From positions 19,212,520-19,276,519 of the forward strand of contig NC_052615.1 of NCBI RefSeq assembly GCF_016545825.1: a stretch of DNA of 64,000 bases, written 5' to 3'. The translations under genes were made by a program, and so were the position numbers. Every line of letters starts with the position of its first letter. The first letter of the stretch is position 1. A model generated the notes under the pieces. The model saw only the letters and a program-made list of their open reading frames with translations. It was not told the DNA's origin and ran no database searches. This DNA is from Eucalyptus grandis. Taxonomy: Eukaryota; Streptophyta; Magnoliopsida; Myrtales; Myrtaceae. Positions 11,171-22,716 of the stretch are shown here, piece after piece.

Positions 11171-12315
11171 AGCATTAAGTTTCAAGACTCTTTGTAGAAT
11201 CAACCGTATCAAACTCAACTTGAAGAAACTTTACCGGCTCTTGAGTTAACAAAGTCTACTTCCCTAAAGTAGTTGAAACTTCTGAAGATCAACAACAAGT
11301 AGATCTAGAAGATTCAACTGAAGCAGAGGACCAACAGACTTTTAGACCAACCAACAATTGGAAGCATAAGTCAAGTCATTTCAAAGAACTCATCATTGGC
11401 AACATTGATGAAGAAATTTGTACTAGATCCAAATGGCGAGAAGAGTCTAGCGCCCTAGCACTTGTTTCTAAAATAGAACCTAAGAGTATCAAAGAAGCCT
11501 TGACTAATGAAAGCTGGATCGAAGCTATGCAAGAAGAGCTTAGGTTCAACATCAATGATGTTTGGGAACTAATTCCTAAACCTAAAGGTAAGTCTATCAT
11601 TGGAACTAAATGGGTTTTCAGGAACAAGGTGGACAAAAAAAGAAAAGTGGTGAGAAACAAAGCAAGACTTGTGGCCAAAGGATACACGCAAGAAGAATGG
11701 ATAGACTATGATGAGACCTTTGCACCAGTAGCAAGGTTAGAAGTAATTAAATTATTGCTTGTTTTTGCTTGTTATAAAAATTTCAGGTTATTCCAAATGG
11801 ATGTCAAAAGTGCGTTCCTAAATGGATTTATCCAAGAAGAGTATGTGGAACAACCATCGGGATTTGAAAATCCAAAAAAGCCAGACTTAGTCTACAGACT
11901 GAAAAAGGCCCTGTATGGACTGAAGCAAGCACCTCGAGCGTGGTATAAAATGTTAAGTAAATTTCTAACCCAAAATGGTTTTGTTAAAGGAAATGTAGAT
12001 ACTACTTTGTTCATAAAAAAGAGAATAAAGACTTTATACTGGCTCAAATTTATGTCAATGATATCATTTTTGGTTCGACTAATGAAAATCTATGCAAGAA
12101 ATTCTCTAGATGTATGTATAATGAATTCGAGATGAGTATGATGGGTGAGTTAACATTCTTTTTGGGATTGCAAGTTAAACAATCAAAGAAATGTATCTTT
12201 GTACATCAAGAGAAGTATGCAAAAGATCTTATCAAGAAATTTGGATTGGAGAATTGCAAAAAGACAGAGACACCAATGTCAAGTTCTTCAAAGTTGGATA
12301 AAGATGAAGGAGGAA
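11171..12315 (+). pseudogene. pol: Copia reverse transcriptase of C1
   Basis: After the linker following integrase, 11500-12135 is open for 211 codons. It gives a clear copia reverse transcriptase: [47 protein letters not shown] (first catalytic Asp) and [14 protein letters not shown] frameshift near 12040 moves the [10 protein letters not shown] active-site block (YxDD family, here N-D) into another frame. The end (GELTFFLGLQVKQ to SSSKLDKDEGG) lies at 12114-12315. RNase H should follow but is absent; the sequence jumps to the basic/acidic tail of the extra ORF. Confidence 0.88.
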
Positions 12316-12990
12316 AGATAAAGAGCATAAAAAGAAGAAGAAGAAGGGACAGAAAGAGCGGAAACATGCAGAAAAGCAGGAGAAAGAAAATGGTCAAGAT
12401 GATTCTTTTGAACAAACTTTTGCAATTTCCTTGTCGAAGATTCGGAGAAGACAAGAAGTGGAGAAATTAAAGCTCAAACTAATACAGAACATTACCTCAG
12501 CACTGAAAAAGAAAGAGATCAAGAAGAAGAACCTATTTCTTCATCTCCAGTTACAAAGATAGGCGGAGGAGGTGAGAAAACTAGTACTTCTTCTCTCCCT
12601 TTTGCAAGTGATGATATAAGTAGATCTCCAGACTCTTCTGAACCTGAGGAATCCTCTCACCATGTTCAACAAGCGGATATCCCCTCATTTCTCAAGCATC
12701 CCCAAGCTCAACTTTTTCAAGCTAATGGACCAATAGAACCAATAACATACTTTAAACGACTGATGAACCTCCTTTTGGATATGAAAGCTCAGTAGTATGG
12801 GATGGAATTTGAGATCAAGAGTCTTAAATTAGCTTTGATGTCTACTTTAGAATCTCTTCACATTGTACAAGCTCTTAGATTCAAATTCAAGAAACTGCAA
12901 AGGGTGAAGACTTGGAGAAGCTGAAGGAGACTGTGAGATAGCTGGAGGAGACAGTCGAATCGATGGGGGATTCCCAACTTGTTCGCATCC
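12316..12990 (+). pseudogene. Tail of the extra (envelope-position) ORF of C1
   Basis: The sequence is Lys/Glu/Arg-rich at first, then has a Ser/Pro stretch, then a helical coiled-coil-like end (AKGEDLEKLKETVR-like, near 12897-12960). This mirrors the end of the extra ORF of C2 (32200-32860 on minus), including the closing QLVRIP/FMFP region. The front half of the ORF and RNase H are missing, so a deletion of more than 2 kb joined RT to this tail. Stops and frame changes are frequent. Confidence 0.6.
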
Positions 12991-13313
12991 CCAAATAGCC
13001 CTGATTTCCTTACACTCTTATTTGTTGTTAACAAAAAGGGCGAGAATGTGCAGATTTGACTACTTAGATTGACTTTGACTTATTTTGGTTTGTTGAACTT
13101 TTTAACTGAATGCTTGTAGTAACTCTCTTTGGTGATATTGATTGTGGTTAGATAGTTATGTGTCTTATCTTTTCAAGACTAACATGTTTTCTGTGGTTGC
13201 GGAATCATTATTATCTAGAACCTAATCATTTTATTTTTTAAGATATCATGTATTGCCTAAGTGTTGCTTTGCGGGTCAAAGGTTCTTAAATTTGTAGGAA
13301 AGTTTTGTCACTA

Positions 13314-13329
13314 TAAAAAAGGGGGAGAT
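13314..13329 (+). other. Polypurine tract of C1
   Basis: An AAAAAAGGGGGAGAT-type tract lies directly before the 3' LTR start at 13330. C2 has its mirror at 31819-31832. Confidence 0.9.
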
Positions 13330-14260
13330 TGTTGGAGAAAACTCCTTTATTGTTTTAAAGTTGACAAAACCTTTCCAAAGTCTATTCTAAAGACTTCTAG
13401 ACTCTAGCGTCAAAGTTTGAAGATCGCTAGACTTTAGGTTCAAAGTCTACTCACATTGACAATTTCCAGATTGAAAAATGAAGACCTATCCAAATGCGAG
13501 ATTATCTTTATTTCTTTAAGGATTCGATTTGTATGGCTTACGGATGGCCTTCTAGTTGGATTCAACACCTACTTGATTGATTATCTTTATTGGAATCAAT
13601 TTCACTAATCAAATCTTTTTGAAGGCGAGTAAACTTGGAAAGTTCTACTTATGAAAATCAAAATCCTGATTGTATGGGCAAACATGATTGACGGGCTTTC
13701 ATCTCAATCATCAAACTACTCGAGATCTCCTTAATTGATTCTGTCCAACAGGTAGATTGGAGAAAGTGCCAATGGTAGTATTGGCATGAAGGAGTATTTA
13801 AGGTGGAACTCCCTAGTTGTTCGAAGAGAGCGTAGCGTGATAGAAAAATTTCAAAGTCTGAAACTTCTTAGTTCATTGTTATACATTTGGTAAGCTCTTA
13901 ATTGTACGCAAAAGAGAGAGAAAATCTGTGTGAGACTTCATGAGAGAATAGTAGACTCTCTTCACCTTGAAGTTGAGATGACGAGTTGTAAAATCTCTTT
14001 TGATTCTTAGTGGAATCCAGCCAATAGGTTGTCAGCGCGAGAGAGTGGACGTAGGCTTGATTTAAGCCGAACCACTACAAACCTTGTGTTCTTATTCTCT
14101 TCCTTAACTCCTTTATTTTGTTCGAAGTTTTATCTAACTGTTAAATTCTGAATTCATTCATAGTATATTATTCTCAAAAAGCAAGTCACTTCCATTCATA
14201 TTTGCAAAATTTTTAATCCATACCTATTCACCTCTCTAGGTGTTATTACTAGCCCTTTCA
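13330..14260 (+). repeat. 3' LTR of copia C1
   Basis: Starts TGTTGGAGAAAACTCC and ends TACTAGCCCTTTCA. It parallels the 5' LTR; small indels (for example near 13758-13820) account for its slightly shorter 931 bp. Confidence 0.92.
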
Positions 14261-14290
14261 GTTCGTTCACATGCATGCGTCGATTCTCCC

Positions 14291-14297
14291 TATAAAT
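14291..14297 (+). promoter_or_regulatory. TATA box of the DRP4-like gene
   Basis: TATAAAT lies about 100 bases before the DRP4-like ATG. A (GA)n run of the kind common in plant 5' UTRs (14361-14391) lies between them. The copia insertion ends only 30 bases upstream, at 14260. Confidence 0.55.
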
Positions 14298-14359
14298 CAC
14301 ACCGCTTCCCATCTCCCTCATGCATGTCTTGCATTCGATTCTCACATCACTCATCACTT

Positions 14360-14392
<33 letters not shown>

Positions 14393-14581
14393 ATGGTTGG
14401 AGGCGGCAAGAAAACTTCTTCTAAGTCGAGGATCATCGTCAACCCCTACGCCCAAGATGGCGTAGACCTGGCCCTCACTGTGTTAGTCGCCCATGCGCAG
14501 CCACTTGCTGCCTCCTACAATGACAGAATCCGCCCTCTTCTCGACACTTTCAACACTGTCGATAGTTTATTCTTAGAATAA
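14393..14581 (+). pseudogene. DRP4-like: Dynamin-related protein 4-like N-terminus, truncated
   Basis: DRP4 proteins are plant Mx-like dynamin GTPases. The start is ATG 14393, right after a GA-rich leader, opening with MVGGGKKTSSKSRIIV. The segment PLAASYNDRIRPLLDTFNTV matches the conserved block just before the GTPase domain in DRP4 proteins (SYNxRIRPxLDxVDxLR). The frame then leaves the family at about residue 55 and stops at 14579-14581. The whole GTPase domain (P-loop GDQSSGKSS), middle and effector domains are missing. A GGTTCGGTT-rich repeat follows, so the gene was cut by a rearrangement or small-element insertion. The family call rests on one short conserved block plus the position of the start. 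Confidence 0.65.
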
Positions 14582-14756
14582 AATCGAATTTTTAATGGTT
14601 TGATGTTATTAGTTTGTGGTTTGGTTCGGTTCGATTAACCAATAAAAACCAAACCAATAAAAAAATATTGGTTTTTAATCAGGACCGAACCAAATACGAA
14701 CCGAACTTTTTGGTTGGGTTCGGTTTTCGGTTCGGTTCTTGACACCCCTAGCACAG
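14582..14756. repeat. GGTTCGGTT-rich miniature-element fragment
   Basis: Alternating GGTTCGGTT/AACCGAACC ends at 14750 with TTCTTGACACCCCTA. Its complement, TAGGGGTGTCAAGAA, resembles the CAGGGGTGTCAA terminal repeat I associate with plant hAT-type miniature elements. No matching left terminus is visible, so it is partial. Confidence 0.45.
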
Positions 14757-15037
14757 TAAGAACATCAATCTCACATAGACAACAAATTGATAGTCCTATG
14801 CAAGATTCATCTAGCTATTATCATCTATCAAATGAATTCCTACTCTGGTTAAATACGTGCGGCTCCAAATTTCATTGAAAGTAATTAAAGCAACAGAAGT
14901 TCACAATGGCTTCGTACTCAGTCAATGACCAAGCAGAGTCACTAATCTGCTAGCACTGGTAAGCGAACGGTGACTCCAGGCAGCGATCGCCAAGTACACT
15001 AACGCAGAGAAGCAGGAGAAGCGCACTGCGTACATAC
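14757..15037. other. Non-coding stretch between two gene heads
   Basis: AT-rich sequence with nothing recognised. It starts with the intron expected after the DJ-1-like exon (GTATGT donor on minus at 15037-15032), but no further DJ-1 exon is present. Confidence 0.4.
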
Positions 15038-15358
15038 GGGCAGTGAGACCAGATCGAAGGCCACGTTGGTGCAGTCGTAGATCGAAGCGTCAGCGATGAT
15101 CTTCACGTTGTGGCATGCGTCAACGCGGAGCTGCTCCTTCGCCGAAGCTATGGTGACCTCGGCCTCGTCCCCGGCCCTCTGCAGCACGTGGATCGTCACC
15201 ACTGCCTCAAGTGGCTCGGTCCTGTTGGCCACCGGGACCAAAACCTTGAAGAAGCGCGCGGAGGGAATGCACTCTGTAAGCGCGTGCGTCCAGTGAAGCA
15301 ATCGAAGAAGATGAAGAAGAAGAGGCCAATGCATTACCTTCTTGGGAGAAGAAGCCAT
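15038..15358 (-). pseudogene. DJ1-like: DJ-1/PfpI-family protein, first two exons only
   Basis: DJ-1 homologues are glyoxalase/deglycase-like stress proteins. Exon 1 (15358-15338) encodes MASSPKK. The intron (15337-15245, 93 bp) starts GTAATG and ends AAG. Exon 2 (15244-15038, 69 codons) opens VLVPVANRTEPLEAVVT, matching plant DJ-1 (ILVPVANGTEPxEAV). It continues with VDACHNVKIIAD and ends FDLVSLP just before a GTATGT donor, where the family continues GGLPG. The Glu of TEPLEAV corresponds to the conserved DJ-1 acid. The nucleophile cysteine and the second repeat would lie in later exons, which are absent. Both exons are open and splice in phase, so decay looks limited to the truncation. The 93-bp intron is a multiple of three, so the frame reads through it by chance. 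Confidence 0.78.
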
Positions 15359-15446
15359 AGAAGAAGCATGGGAGAAGAAGCGCATTGCCCAGCACGCCAT
15401 CTGCCGTTGCCTTTGCGTTACCGTGTTTCGTTCCCCAGTGTCAACT

Positions 15447-17148
15447 TGTTGACACGTCCAATCACCTGTGACGACAATGAGCTGCTTCCCCACGACATCC
15501 CTGCTGCCCGCGGAGCCTCGGCGAGCTAGCTGCCCCAACGCGTGTCGAGCTACGTCACTCGCTGACGGTCCATAATCGTGCCGAGCTCACCGACCCAACG
15601 GCTAGCCTTGTCAGCGCAAGTGCCACCGACGTTGATCATCTGTGGAGCTGGTTGCGATCCCAGTCATCTGTTGAGCCGATTCCATTGAGTTCAAATTTGA
15701 GAATATTACTTGCGAAATTAGTCGATTAATTTATCTAAATTTGACTTGGATATTTTATTGCCTAATATATGTCTATCGGCATATAGTGTGCATATTTGAG
15801 TGATAGGTATCCCCAATTAGGATTTATCTCCTGATTTGCAACCACATGTGATCTTTAATTTTCTATGAGGCCTTAGATGAAATTACTCATTCCACGGATA
15901 TTTTTAAAATCGATATTTTCATCTTTAAGAATTAAGATCAATTTATCAAATTTATTCGCAAAATTTTAGGTAGGTTAGATAATGTTTCGGCATTTGAATC
16001 GATCGGATGACACCTTTCTGGATTGAGTGATTTGAATATTTTGATTGTTTCCCTCATCCTAAAAAAAAAAAAAAAAAAAAAAAAAATTGCATTTCATGTC
16101 GTGTGGTTTAGGATTGGTTTTCTAGATTATTGCATGATAGAATAGTTTAGATACTTTTATAATTAAATTAGAATGCATGTTAGATAATGTCTTTTAATTA
16201 AATTACATGTTGAGATAAGTTTCTAAGTTAAGATAAGACTTAGATTAGTCCGTTCCCTAACTTAAACTAGATAATATCTCACTTTGGGTAGATTTTTTTA
16301 GCACTTTTAAATTTTGATTTCCATTAAAATTGACAAAAAATAATCATGCCTGTGTCACATAGGATTAGTTCATTCATTACACGTCATTTAGTAAATTGCA
16401 TGTTTAGGATCATATAAATTAAAGACATGTTAGAATAGTTGCATTAATTTTTGCCCATCATTAGATTATGTTATTTAATTAACGTTGCATGCCATATAGT
16501 TTGCATGACAAGTTGAATGTTGTATGTCATTTTAGTTAGACATTTTTGTACGTCATTGCATCGCAATGCATGTAGATTAGGTTTTATTTAAATAAGAAAA
16601 CCCAAAAGGAGAATTGAGTGGAATTTTGTGATAATTAGATATCATATTTCGGTTAAATATGGGTTTCTAATTTATATTTGTTGCAGATGCTTGCTTTGCA
16701 AGGTAAAAATTTCCTCCTCATGTTTGGAATTTATTCGTTACCTTGTTTTATTGAGTGTTTAATAATGGTTGCGTATCTGTATGATCATCTTGCTTGTTAG
16801 AGGATATGTTGAAATTAACCCAAGCTACCTCCAAAAATATTTTTTCTTGAAAATAAAAAAGAAAAGGTACCGAAAAGACGCTAGAGTAATCTAGCACCAC
16901 TAGGTCCTCGAATTCATTTAATATCTAGTTTGTATAAGTAAAGTAATTCTCTTATTACTTTACTTGGATTTTTAATCGACCTGTCAAAAATAGATTGGTG
17001 GCAACTTCTAATTGAAAAATCATTCGCATGCTAAGAACTTGAACTAAGTTGTGAATGGTATGGGCTTAAAAGAGCCTGAACTAAGTTGAGGCTTAGTAAT
17101 CCATTAGCAAAACCCCTGGGTAGTGCACCTGCGGCCAAGGTTGCGACA
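15447..17148 (-). mobile_element. LTR of family S, minus orientation, truncated or solo
   Basis: The minus strand starts TGTCGCAACC at 17148 and runs parallel to 48700-51396 and 8355-11170 through the AT-rich half (for example the TCCTAATTGGG..ATGCC block near 15800). The far end appears to be TGTTGACAC at 15447 (complement of GTGTCAACA), but most of the GC-rich half is missing. Flanks CAACT and TGTCT do not match, so there is no target duplication. The 15447 end may be a truncation, or this part may be DJ-1 promoter. A run of about 26 A lies near 16061-16086. Confidence 0.6.
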
Positions 17149-17376
17149 TGTCTTATATACAAAATCAGGAGAACCAGAGACTTATAGTAAGGCAAAGAAA
17201 GACACATCTGACATGCAGTGGGAGCATGCTATGAAAGACGAGACAGACTCCTTACTTTAAAACAAAACTTGGGGATTGACCAAGTTGCTCACAAGTAACA
17301 AAGCTTCATTGAACAAATAGGTGTACATGATTAAGAATGAAGCAAAATGTAATATCACATATAAGGCGAGACTTGC
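17149..17376 (+). pseudogene. pol: Copia C3 reverse transcriptase, 5' piece
   Basis: The translation shows the copia RT entry region (GEPETYSKAKKDTSDMQWEH, then MKDETDSL, YMIKNEA and YKARLAV) with several stops. It is interrupted at 17376 by an LTR and resumes at 23582 with LVVKGFSKKEGINYSEIF. This is a copia lineage different from C1/C2. Confidence 0.8.
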
Positions 17377-18189
17377 TGTGATATCCCAAAATTTGGCCCA
17401 TACTTCGTAATATATAAAATGATTATTTCATTGATGCACTGATGGTTATTTTACTCTAAACTGATCACTCATGAGTTAATTCATTTGTTGGGTGAGACCG
17501 TAAATGGTTAAAACACAAAAGACTAGAGAATTCAATCAGGGATCGACTGCTTAGCCATAAGGATTAATAATGGTCAATACTATGTTATTATAAGTCAATC
17601 AGTGAACGAATATAAATTGATTCGATAGGAGTACGTAGTCGGTTCGCGGGTGATTTTGCACGATTACAATACTCAAGTCAAACGATGATAAATCGATTTC
17701 CTATTGATCTTGTACTTAGGGTGTGTAATTGAACCATCGCGATTACATGATAACCGATGGTTGTCCACAATTCGAAAAAGCACAAATGGGGATCGAAAAT
17801 TGTTGACCATGGATCAACCACGCAAGGACCCCAAAAAGCAACTCGATAGTTAAGGTTGTACTAAAGTCACGTTCGATTGATTTTTAACCATGGAATTTAA
17901 TTTGATTTTGGGTACTGAACTTTTGAGGGTTTCAAGACTAAATTATTGGATGTCGCCTCATTGTTAGTTGAATTATCAGCAAGTTCGAAATTTTCAAAAA
18001 ATGAATTATTGGATGAAAATTGGAAATTAGAAAGGTAACTGCCCAGTAGCAAAGATGCAATTTGTTGGCCAAAATTTTGGCTTTAAAGATAAAAGGAAAA
18101 TAAAGAGATAATGAGGGACAAAATGCAAGGATATGAGGATTTTATGGAGAGCTAGTGAGGAAATTATGAGTTTTTTTAGAAAATATCTA

Positions 18190-18607
18190 TTTTTCCCCTC
18201 TCTCTCTCTCTCTCACGTTTCCTCCCTTCCTCAATTTCCTTTGGTTGGCTGAAGCTTCCGCCCCCCTCTCATTCCTCTCATTTTGCTTTCATTTGCATCC
18301 CCTTATTTTTTCATTTTTCTCCTCCCCTTTTACCGTCCACAGCCGCCCCATCCATCAAACCGCCGCACCACCGTTGCCCCCTCAACACCTTCGCTCGCCC
18401 ATGTCTAACATGTCGTCCGCCATCATTGTTGTTCGGTCGGTTTACCACCATCAGGCCGAACACCTTCCTCCTCTCTTTGTAGCGGTGAGTCTTGAGAGGC
18501 TTTGCCACCACCGTCGGGTATCCGCTCGAGCCGTGAGTGTCACATCCCCAATTTTGTTGAACTGCTGTCACCGTGAGCTCGTTGTCACCGGAAAACCTGT
18601 GAGTTAG
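18190..18607. other. GC-rich CT-tract segment of LTR A
   Basis: A (CT)n run at about 18199-18216 is followed by GC-rich sequence with open frames on both strands. The equivalent GC-rich segments of the other LTRs in this family (21300-21910, 42550-43160, 61740-62270) also give overlapping open frames. This is composition, not coding. Confidence 0.55.
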
Positions 18608-19381
18608 CTCATAATCATTGATTAGGTAGTTAATTACATTTAGGGATAGGTTAGTTTAAGGACAATGGTGGTCAGCATTAGTTAATTTTAGCTTAGCCTT
18701 AATTGTGATTAAGCACAGTTTAGACTAAAGTTAAATGAGATAGTTTAAGTAATTATGATTAGATTAATTAATCGTAATTTATTTGATATATCGTAATTAT
18801 TTAATTAGATAAGATTAATTTTTAATTAATTATAATTAGGTTAATTAATGGAGTTTAACATAATTAATCGTACTTAGCCTAATTAATCATTATTAGGTTA
18901 ATTCATCACGCTTAGTGTAAACTAATGATGGATTACCGTTAAGTAGAATTTTATGCTTGTTTTATTGGATGGACCTATGCGTAATTATGATTATTTGAGC
19001 TTGTTACGCCATGCTATTGGTTGTTTCATTTATATGCTTTGATTACTATTTTCAACTAAGGTTTTATGGACAAGAAAATAGAAAATTTCGAGGTGTTTGG
19101 TTTAGATGCCGAATTTTATGTGCTAAATAAAACAATGGCGTTTTAAAATGAAAGTGTACAAAGCTTGACGGGTTGATTTCAAATACGTGACCACGTATGA
19201 ATATTTTATTGGAATTTTAAGTATGATGCAAAAATTGGGTTGAACGCAAATTTTTTTATACCGGGCAAATTACCGGCACATAAAAAACGGCTTGTTGATG
19301 ATGTGCTTGAGTGATCATTTGATTGAACCTATCACCTAATAGGAGTTTGGGGATGATGGCTGATTTTTATCGGATGTTTGG

Positions 19382-22300
19382 TGTCATGCCCCAAACCCCG
19401 GGCACGAACACATCCCTTGACGCTCAACTAAAATGCAACATTCTCAGGATGTGTCCCTGACCTAATCGATTTATGCACATGCGGAAGTGAACTAATAATC
19501 TCCAAACAACAAACAAACACATGGGATAGCAGAAGCAAGACAACTAATTAACACAAAGCATATTTATAAACAAACCAGGCTAGCCTTACAAAAGGTCTAG
19601 ACCCAAAAAGAGTTACCAAGCTAACCCTACCTTGGACCCTATCTACTTGAGATTCAGGTCTACCACGACACTATCAGGGATATCGATGTTTAATGGGTTA
19701 GTTATCTCTGCTCTGGGTTCTTCAACCTCAGGTCCTTGGTTCGCCTCAATTTCAGCTATAATATCGGCATCCACGATAGGGTCGAGTGCCTTCACATACT
19801 CGTCATCAATAGCAAGTCTGTTGAAACCATCCAAGGGGCCCTCCCAAACACCGTTGGGCCCGTGACAGAACCACACTTTGAATTGGTGAGGTACCAACTG
19901 AGGTAGGTCCTCATCAACCCAAATGGTAGTCACGATGAGATCATGGGTCTAGGATAGGGAGTATGGTATGCTGGGTCTCTGCCTCTCGTGGCCACCCAAA
20001 ACGAACGTGGCGCACCTCCATCTAAAGACCTATAAAATTTTAAACCACGACAGGGTGAGATAAATCTCAGTGAGTCTACACCCTAAACCTCGATTAAGTT
20101 GATAATTCACATAGAGGCAGCCTAAACATGCATCATAAAAGGACTTACCTCGCGTCAGCACCTTCCTGCACATTAATACATCTCACATAATATATGCATA
20201 CAGTAAATGCATTTAATAATTGGAACACCTCATTTTCACATATCAATCAATCATAGGGGCCCCGATTATAAGGCCAAATCGTTAAGACACGTTCCATTTC
20301 ATATCACACAATTTTGTCCCATAATTAGGCGTGACTATTTCAATCACTCAAGCGTGTCCCAATTAATTACGACCCAACGGCGATGGCCAACTCAACAGTC
20401 AGTGGTCATTCGGCATAACTGGGCGTCATCCCGCTTTGTCGAACATCGCAACGTCTACATCTAGATGGCATTTTCGAATGAGCATCGACCCAGCCTCCAT
20501 TGCGACTGGCATCCGTTGACATGAGGCATCTGAACTTAATCAGGCATTGCCCTCAATTTTCATCAGGTGGCGGGTTTCAATAGTGATCACACGCACATCC
20601 AACCTCGGCCAAGGACATCGTGCTTTGCACTCAAATGCCTCAATTTTAAATAATGTGTTTGGCCTATTTTCTTCATATTAAAAACACCCGATAAAATAAT
20701 CGTGCGTGGTCACACCGTCAAATCAAACCATAAAGCATGATGTTCTCCCATTTTAAAATTTCACAATTTTATATAGTACTTAAAATATTTTTTGCATCAA
20801 AACTTGACACCCGGTATTTTTCTAATTAAATACCCAAAATTTATATTTTTGCAATAATAATTAAAAATTATCATCAAGCACCCAATTGCATCAATTTCAC
20901 AAACCAACACAACCATGACGATCAGCACAAAATTCTGACAACCGGCTATCTCGGTATAATTTACACTAATTAATATTTAATTAAAAAATTGCAAATTTAT
21001 TAAATAAATTGCAAATTATTTAAATTAAACCACTTAATTAAATTAAATAACCTAACTGGACTAATCTAATTGAACTAACAAATTAATCTAGCTAACCTAA
21101 CTAATTTAATCTAATAGGCTAACTAAATACCCTAACTAATCCACCTAACTAACTAATTGGCCTAACTAAACAAACTAACTAAATAGTTGGCCTAACTAAA
21201 TTACTCTAATCTTAATTAAAGCTATCTAATCCCCCTAATGTTCAATTAGCATAAAATAATTCCCTTTAAGTGCAATTAACCTCATAATTAGAGATTGGGA
21301 TGTTAACTCACCGGTTTAGTGAGATAACAGGTCCATGGCGATGGTGGCACGACGGTGACCAAGACCTGGGCCTATGGTGACACCAAAGGAGGGCTGGAAG
21401 GGGTTGAAAAAGGCCTTGCAAGCCCATTGCTTGCTGCTGGGCTTTCGGTTCTGCTCTGGTGGGGCTGAGCTGGTTGCTCGGCTGCAGAATGGACGCTGGA
21501 CATGCGTGAAGGTTGGCAGGGTTGACTGCTGCACGTGAGACGGTGAAGACGCAAGGAAAAATGGACGTGTGGTGACGTTGGGGTGCTGGAATGTTGGGGT
21601 GGAGTGGCAGCAAGAGAGAGAAGTGGAGGGAATGGAGCGGTTAGCGGCAGCAAGGACCAAAGGAAATGGTGCACGTGAGGGAGAATTGGTGGAGATGGAA
21701 GTGGGGGAAAGGAGAAGGAAAAGTGACGTGTGACAGCTTAAGAGGGGAATTTGTGGAGATGGAAGTGGATGGTTGCAGGCGGTAGAAAGGAGAGTGGCGT
21801 GAGGCAATGTCGCGGGGCAAATGGAGAAGAGAACGGCAGAGGCAGGGAATGGATCGCACAAAGGAGGAAGAGGGGGAAGGAGAGAGAGAGGGGGCAATGG
21901 CCTTGAAAGTCAAGGAAAATATCCTAAAATCATCATTTCTTAGTCCCCAAAGTCTTCATGCCAATCTTCTTGGTCCCCAATTACTTTCTTTGCATCTAAA
22001 TTCCCACAATTAGCTAATTTTGGACAGCAAAATAGCTAAATTCCTCTCCCATCCGAATTTCTTCTAATTAATTTGCCAAAAATTGATTTTCCGAAAAAAA
22101 AAAGGTCCGAGCTCGACAGAATTTCTCAAAAGATGAGACGAGGTCCTAAAAATAAATTGTGATACACTCAAACCTCCGATTCCCGAAACTGAGTTCAATT
22201 TTATGGTTAAAATCAACCGGACGCGATTTTAGCATGACCTAATATATCGGGTAGCTTTTAGGGATTTTATTGCGTTTAACCCATGGTTGATAATTCTCGA

Positions 22301-22716
22301 TCCACATTTGTCCATATTCGACTCATCAGTGACTCTCAGTTGTCATAAAAATCTCAAGGTTTCAATTATGGGCACCGGGTATAGAATCGGCAGAAAATTG
22401 GGTTAGTGTCGTTCAACGCGAATTTTGCGATCAGGTGGAATCATCCACCATTTAATTGCACCATTCCATCAAATTGACCTATATTCGATCACTAATCAAT
22501 TATAACAGTGTCGTATTGACTATTGCCGATTAGCACGATCGAGCAGTCAATTTCTGATCGAATTCTCAAGTCTGTCGCGTTTATATCCTTTAACGACTCC
22601 ACCTGATAGATTAGTTATCTCGTGAGTGATCAGCTCAGAGAAAAAGGACCATAGGTGCGTCGATGAAAAGCCCAGTTCATATTATTGGGACAGGGTCGAA
22701 AATTCAAAATGTCACA
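19382..22716 (-). mobile_element. Solo LTR B of the long-LTR gypsy family, nested in LTR A
   Basis: On plus it runs from TGTCATGCCCC (19382) to AATGTCACA (22716). In its own orientation it starts TGTGACATTT and ends GGGGCATGACA. Flanks TTTGG (19377-19381) and CTTGG (22717-22721) are a five-base duplication with one change. Length is 3335 bp. It lies inside LTR A of the same family in the opposite orientation, so A is older. It carries a reading frame at 19643-19933 that matches one in the LTR of G3. Confidence 0.85.
19643..19933 (-). pseudogene. LTR-embedded reading frame, copy in LTR B
   Basis: A 96-codon open frame lies 260 bases from the 3' end of LTR B. The segment TIWVDEDLPQLVPHQFKVW, followed by a Gly/Trp-containing loop and WEGPL, matches the frame in the G3 LTR at 60004-60537 (TLWVDVGRNDLVPHEYRSWY, then REGPV). 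The tail is acidic in both copies. An ATG in the shared context CTAGATGG lies upstream (about 20021 on minus) but out of continuous frame, so this copy is frameshifted. I do not recognise a known domain. Confidence 0.5.

Larger units (their letters stand above)
4386..14260 (+). mobile_element. Ty1/copia (Sirevirus-type) retrotransposon C1, degraded
   Basis: Two LTRs of about 930-940 bp (4386-5324 and 13330-14260) flank gag, protease, integrase, reverse transcriptase and the tail of an extra ORF, all on plus. The outer flanks GTCCG (4381-4385) and GTTCG (14261-14265) form a five-base target duplication with one change. Gag opens LAPGLVEGQSNTRPPYFDG, as in C2 (30882-40282), so C1 and C2 are one family. 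C1 is dead: gag has stops, protease reads DSS instead of DSG, and integrase is full of stops. RNase H plus the front of the extra ORF are deleted, and a 2.8-kb solo LTR sits in pol (8355-11170). Confidence 0.92.

Noticed and set aside
21308..21913. Pro/Ser-rich frames up to 193 codons
   Set aside because: GC-rich, purine/pyrimidine-skewed part of LTR B; not conserved as protein in LTR A, G2 or G3 at the same place.
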